A stretch of DNA of 64,000 bases from Marininema halotolerans (lineage in GTDB: Bacteria > Bacillota > Bacilli > Thermoactinomycetales > DSM-45169). The DNA lies in NCBI RefSeq assembly GCF_900116235.1, contig NZ_FPAA01000004.1, positions 186,001 to 250,000 on the forward strand, in the 5' to 3' direction. The notes beneath the pieces are model-generated. The model was not told the origin of the DNA and did no database searches. It saw only the letters and a program-made list of their open reading frames with translations. Positions within the stretch are counted from its first letter, which is position 1, and each line of letters opens with the position of its first letter. The translations under genes and the position numbers were made by a program. Shown here piece after piece: positions 62,468 through 64,000 of this stretch.

Positions 62468-63127
62468 TCATCCCTTATCGATAAACTTGTGCGAACCGTC
62501 ACAGTTGGGCATTTTTTGCGAGTGACCACAGGTGCAATCATTTAATCCCTTTCCATCGAGAATTTGTTGGGTGTATTTTTCAATTCTGGACGATCGCGTT
62601 TTGGATTGTTTTGCTTGAGAAAAATAACGAATATATACTCGTTGTCTTCCAGGTGTTAATGCTTCAAACGCCGTTTTCAAAGCAGGAATTTTATCGAATT
62701 GATAGAGTAGCTCCTCAGGGATACTCAACTCCTTAGGCTTTTTTAGTTCCACTTCTAAACCGGCTTTTTCAACTTTAATCGCTTCATCAATATAAGCTTT
62801 CAAGGTCATTTCCATGTCGATGATCTCCTGAACATGGGTAAACCGAATCTGACGGGCCGCCTGTACATTTTCCGTCTGTTGGATGAGTATCCCCTGGGCA
62901 TCTTGTAATAAAACCCCTTTATAAAATAGAAGCGCACAATATTCTTTAAAGCCATGGATTAAAACGATGTTCTTCTTCTCAAAGGTGTAACAAGGATGCT
63001 TCCATTTAAATTCTTCGGTCAGATCACAGTCCAGTACAATCTTTCTTAACGCCTCAAATTCTTTCTTCCATTTATCGGCCTTATTTAAAAAATCGTCAAC
63101 CTTCGGATTCAGTTTACTAGGGGTCAT
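62468..63127 (-). CDS. YdeI/DUF1801-type protein with C-terminal CDGSH iron-sulfur motif
   Basis: 219 aa. Residues about 1-120 are DUF1801 (PKVDDFLNKADKWKKEFEALRKIVL, FKWKHPCYTFEKKNIVLIHGFKEYCALLFYKG), then the YdeI/OmpD-associated C-terminal region with LTPGRQRVYIRYFSQAKQSKTRSSRIEK. The last 20 residues carry CTCGHSQKMPNCDGSH, a complete C-x-C-x2-S-x3-P-x-C-D-G-S-H motif that in CDGSH proteins binds a 2Fe-2S cluster through three Cys and one His. ATG 63127 follows GAGAGGTG. Function unknown; redox or metal sensing is inference. Confidence 0.88.
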   Translation of the reverse strand: MTPSKLNPKVDDFLNKADKWKKEFEALRKIVLDCDLTEEFKWKHPCYTFEKKNIVLIHGFKEYCALLFYKGVLLQDAQGILIQQTENVQAARQIRFTHVQEIIDMEMTLKAYIDEAIKVEKAGLEVELKKPKELSIPEELLYQFDKIPALKTAFEALTPGRQRVYIRYFSQAKQSKTRSSRIEKYTQQILDGKGLNDCTCGHSQKMPNCDGSHKFIDKG

Positions 63128-63459
63128 CTGAATAACACCTCTCTTCAATGGTTGATCGCTAAATGAGGCAGTCCTCTGCTTTCCCCAGAATATACCACCG
63201 GTATGTTTCTTCGCAACAACATCATCGAAGGAAGGGGGAGATCGGTCCCGATGCATCCCTATCATTGAAATCGCAATTTCCCTCGATCGAATGCAGCGTG
63301 TGTTGAAATATCTTGGCAGGTTATCGAATAGCCAATCCGAAATAAATAAACTAGTTTGCAACACAGACATTATCCGCTTTTCAAATCAACGAATTCTATA
63401 AAGAAAACGCTTTGACGCCCAGGTGTGAAGGGATGTCAAAGCGTTTTCTGGAGAGGACC
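63128..63459 (-). other. Leader of the YdeI-type gene and terC terminator
   Basis: Apart from the ribosome site of the YdeI-type gene and the terminator at 63404-63447 nothing is recognised; the frame that stays open upstream of ATG 63127 has no family resemblance. Confidence 0.5.
63404..63447 (-). terminator. Terminator of the TerC-family gene
   Basis: AAAACGCTTTGAC and GTCAAAGCGTTTT form a perfect 13-bp stem; on the minus strand TCTTTATAG follows. Confidence 0.85.
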
Positions 63460-64000
63460 TTATTGTTGATTCTTTTTCTTTGTATAATGACCCGCTAGTA
63501 AGACGGTAGCCACAATCAGTAGAATGAGTCCCCATTTAAGAATCGGTTGCTCGGCAAAAAATAGACGAGTTAAACGGTCATCGGTTACCATTTTACCTGC
63601 TGTATAAGCGAGTACGCCTGCTCCGATGGAGATGATCATCGGAAATTTTTCGATCCATTTTAAGATGACGGTGCTACCCCAGACGACGATTGGAATGCTG
63701 ATTAACAATCCAAGGATGACAAGCAGGTAGTTACTGTGCGATGCACCGGCTACAGCGATTACATTATCAAGCCCCATTACTGCATCCGCGATGATGATGG
63801 TTTGAATGGCTCCCAGGGTACTTTGTGCTGCTTTTACCTCGGGATCACTCTCTTCAATGAGCAGTTTGTAGGCGATCCAGATGAGTATGAGTCCACCAAC
63901 GAGAAGAAGGCCAGGAATTTTAAGTAGCCAAACAACGGCCAGAGTTGCTAAGGCGCGGATAACGACGGCGCCAATGGTCCCCCATAGGATAACTAATTTT
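63460..64000 (-). CDS. TerC-family membrane protein (YjbE-like), partial
   Basis: C-terminal 179 residues; the 5' end lies beyond the window. The frame is open to position 64000 and begins within ILWGTIGAVVIRALATLAV. Seen: GLLLVGGLILIWIAYKLL, IQTIIIADAVMGLDNVIAVAGAS (TerC signature with the in-membrane DxxxSxDN-like Asp/Asn), SIPIVVWGST and the helix GLILLIVATVLLAGHY. TerC proteins act in metal (Mn) export and metalation of secreted enzymes in Bacillus. Own terminator at 63404. Confidence 0.9.
   Translation of the reverse strand, partial: KLVILWGTIGAVVIRALATLAVVWLLKIPGLLLVGGLILIWIAYKLLIEESDPEVKAAQSTLGAIQTIIIADAVMGLDNVIAVAGASHSNYLLVILGLLISIPIVVWGSTVILKWIEKFPMIISIGAGVLAYTAGKMVTDDRLTRLFFAEQPILKWGLILLIVATVLLAGHYTKKKNQQ

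Noticed and set aside
1-64000. CRISPR array, tRNA, rRNA, phage integrase or intact transposase
   Set aside because: No direct-repeat/spacer array, cloverleaf-type sequence, rRNA motif, or recombinase/transposase motif was noticed on reading; automated tRNA and IS searches were not possible here.

Overview
The window is chromosomal DNA from a Gram-positive endospore former of the order Bacillales. The evidence is the content and order recA-recX, rny, ymdB, spoVS, tdh-kbl, miaB, ymcA, cotE, mutS-mutL, miaA, hfq, spoVK, hflX, ynbB, glnR-glnA, which follows the Bacillus subtilis recA-to-glnA segment with insertions. Strong GGAGG-type ribosome sites, many GTG/TTG starts, a DinR/LexA box and GlnR boxes agree with this. 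The additions (YheC/D-type proteins, a putative amidoligase, FG-GAP protein) suggest a relative such as Thermoactinomycetaceae, but the family assignment is inference. No rRNA, tRNA, CRISPR array or intact insertion sequence was seen.

Layout. 0-6 kb: a SufT-like gene (minus), then an SOS-type operon recA-recX plus a Mre11-like nuclease and a Rad50-like ATPase divided over three overlapping genes. 6-13 kb: RNase Y, YmdB, SpoVS (sigma-H-type promoter), dipeptidase, 2-oxoacid:ferredoxin oxidoreductase korAB. 13-15 kb: a convergent pair of paralogous unknown proteins. 15-34 kb: threonine catabolism (tdh-kbl), tRNA modification (miaB, miaA), RicA, CotE, a putative amidoligase, MutSL, Hfq, SpoVK, HflX, YnbB, and glnR-glnA.

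34-41 kb is an accessory, visibly AT-richer stretch: an SRPBCC protein, a tandem family of two full and one truncated DUF4489-like genes, two acetyltransferases, an ArsR-type regulator, small unknown proteins and a CapA-type lipoprotein. 41.7-50.5 kb: asnS, dnaD, a fusion of a YheC/D-type spore-coat ATP-grasp domain with a CotSA-like glycosyltransferase, an ammonium transporter with GlnR boxes, a GlnD-like nucleotidyltransferase, a DEDDh exonuclease and an Rrf2 regulator. 50.6-56 kb: a selenium-binding (SBP56/methanethiol oxidase) protein with a membrane partner, an unknown gene before rtcB, and a methyltransferase. 56-58.5 kb: thiD-thiM-thiE behind a TPP riboswitch. 58.6-64 kb: a 50-aa protein, a seven-repeat FG-GAP protein without signal peptide, an unknown protein, YunB, a YdeI-type protein ending in a CDGSH iron-sulfur motif, and a TerC-family protein cut by the window end.

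Two regulatory themes join separate loci. GlnR-type operators lie at glnR-glnA and at the ammonium transporter. A mother-cell-type promoter pattern (ACC, 16 bp, CATA) precedes cotE, the amidoligase and spoVK, which suggests that the amidoligase is a late sporulation gene. Start codons were chosen from ribosome-site spacing and family N-termini.
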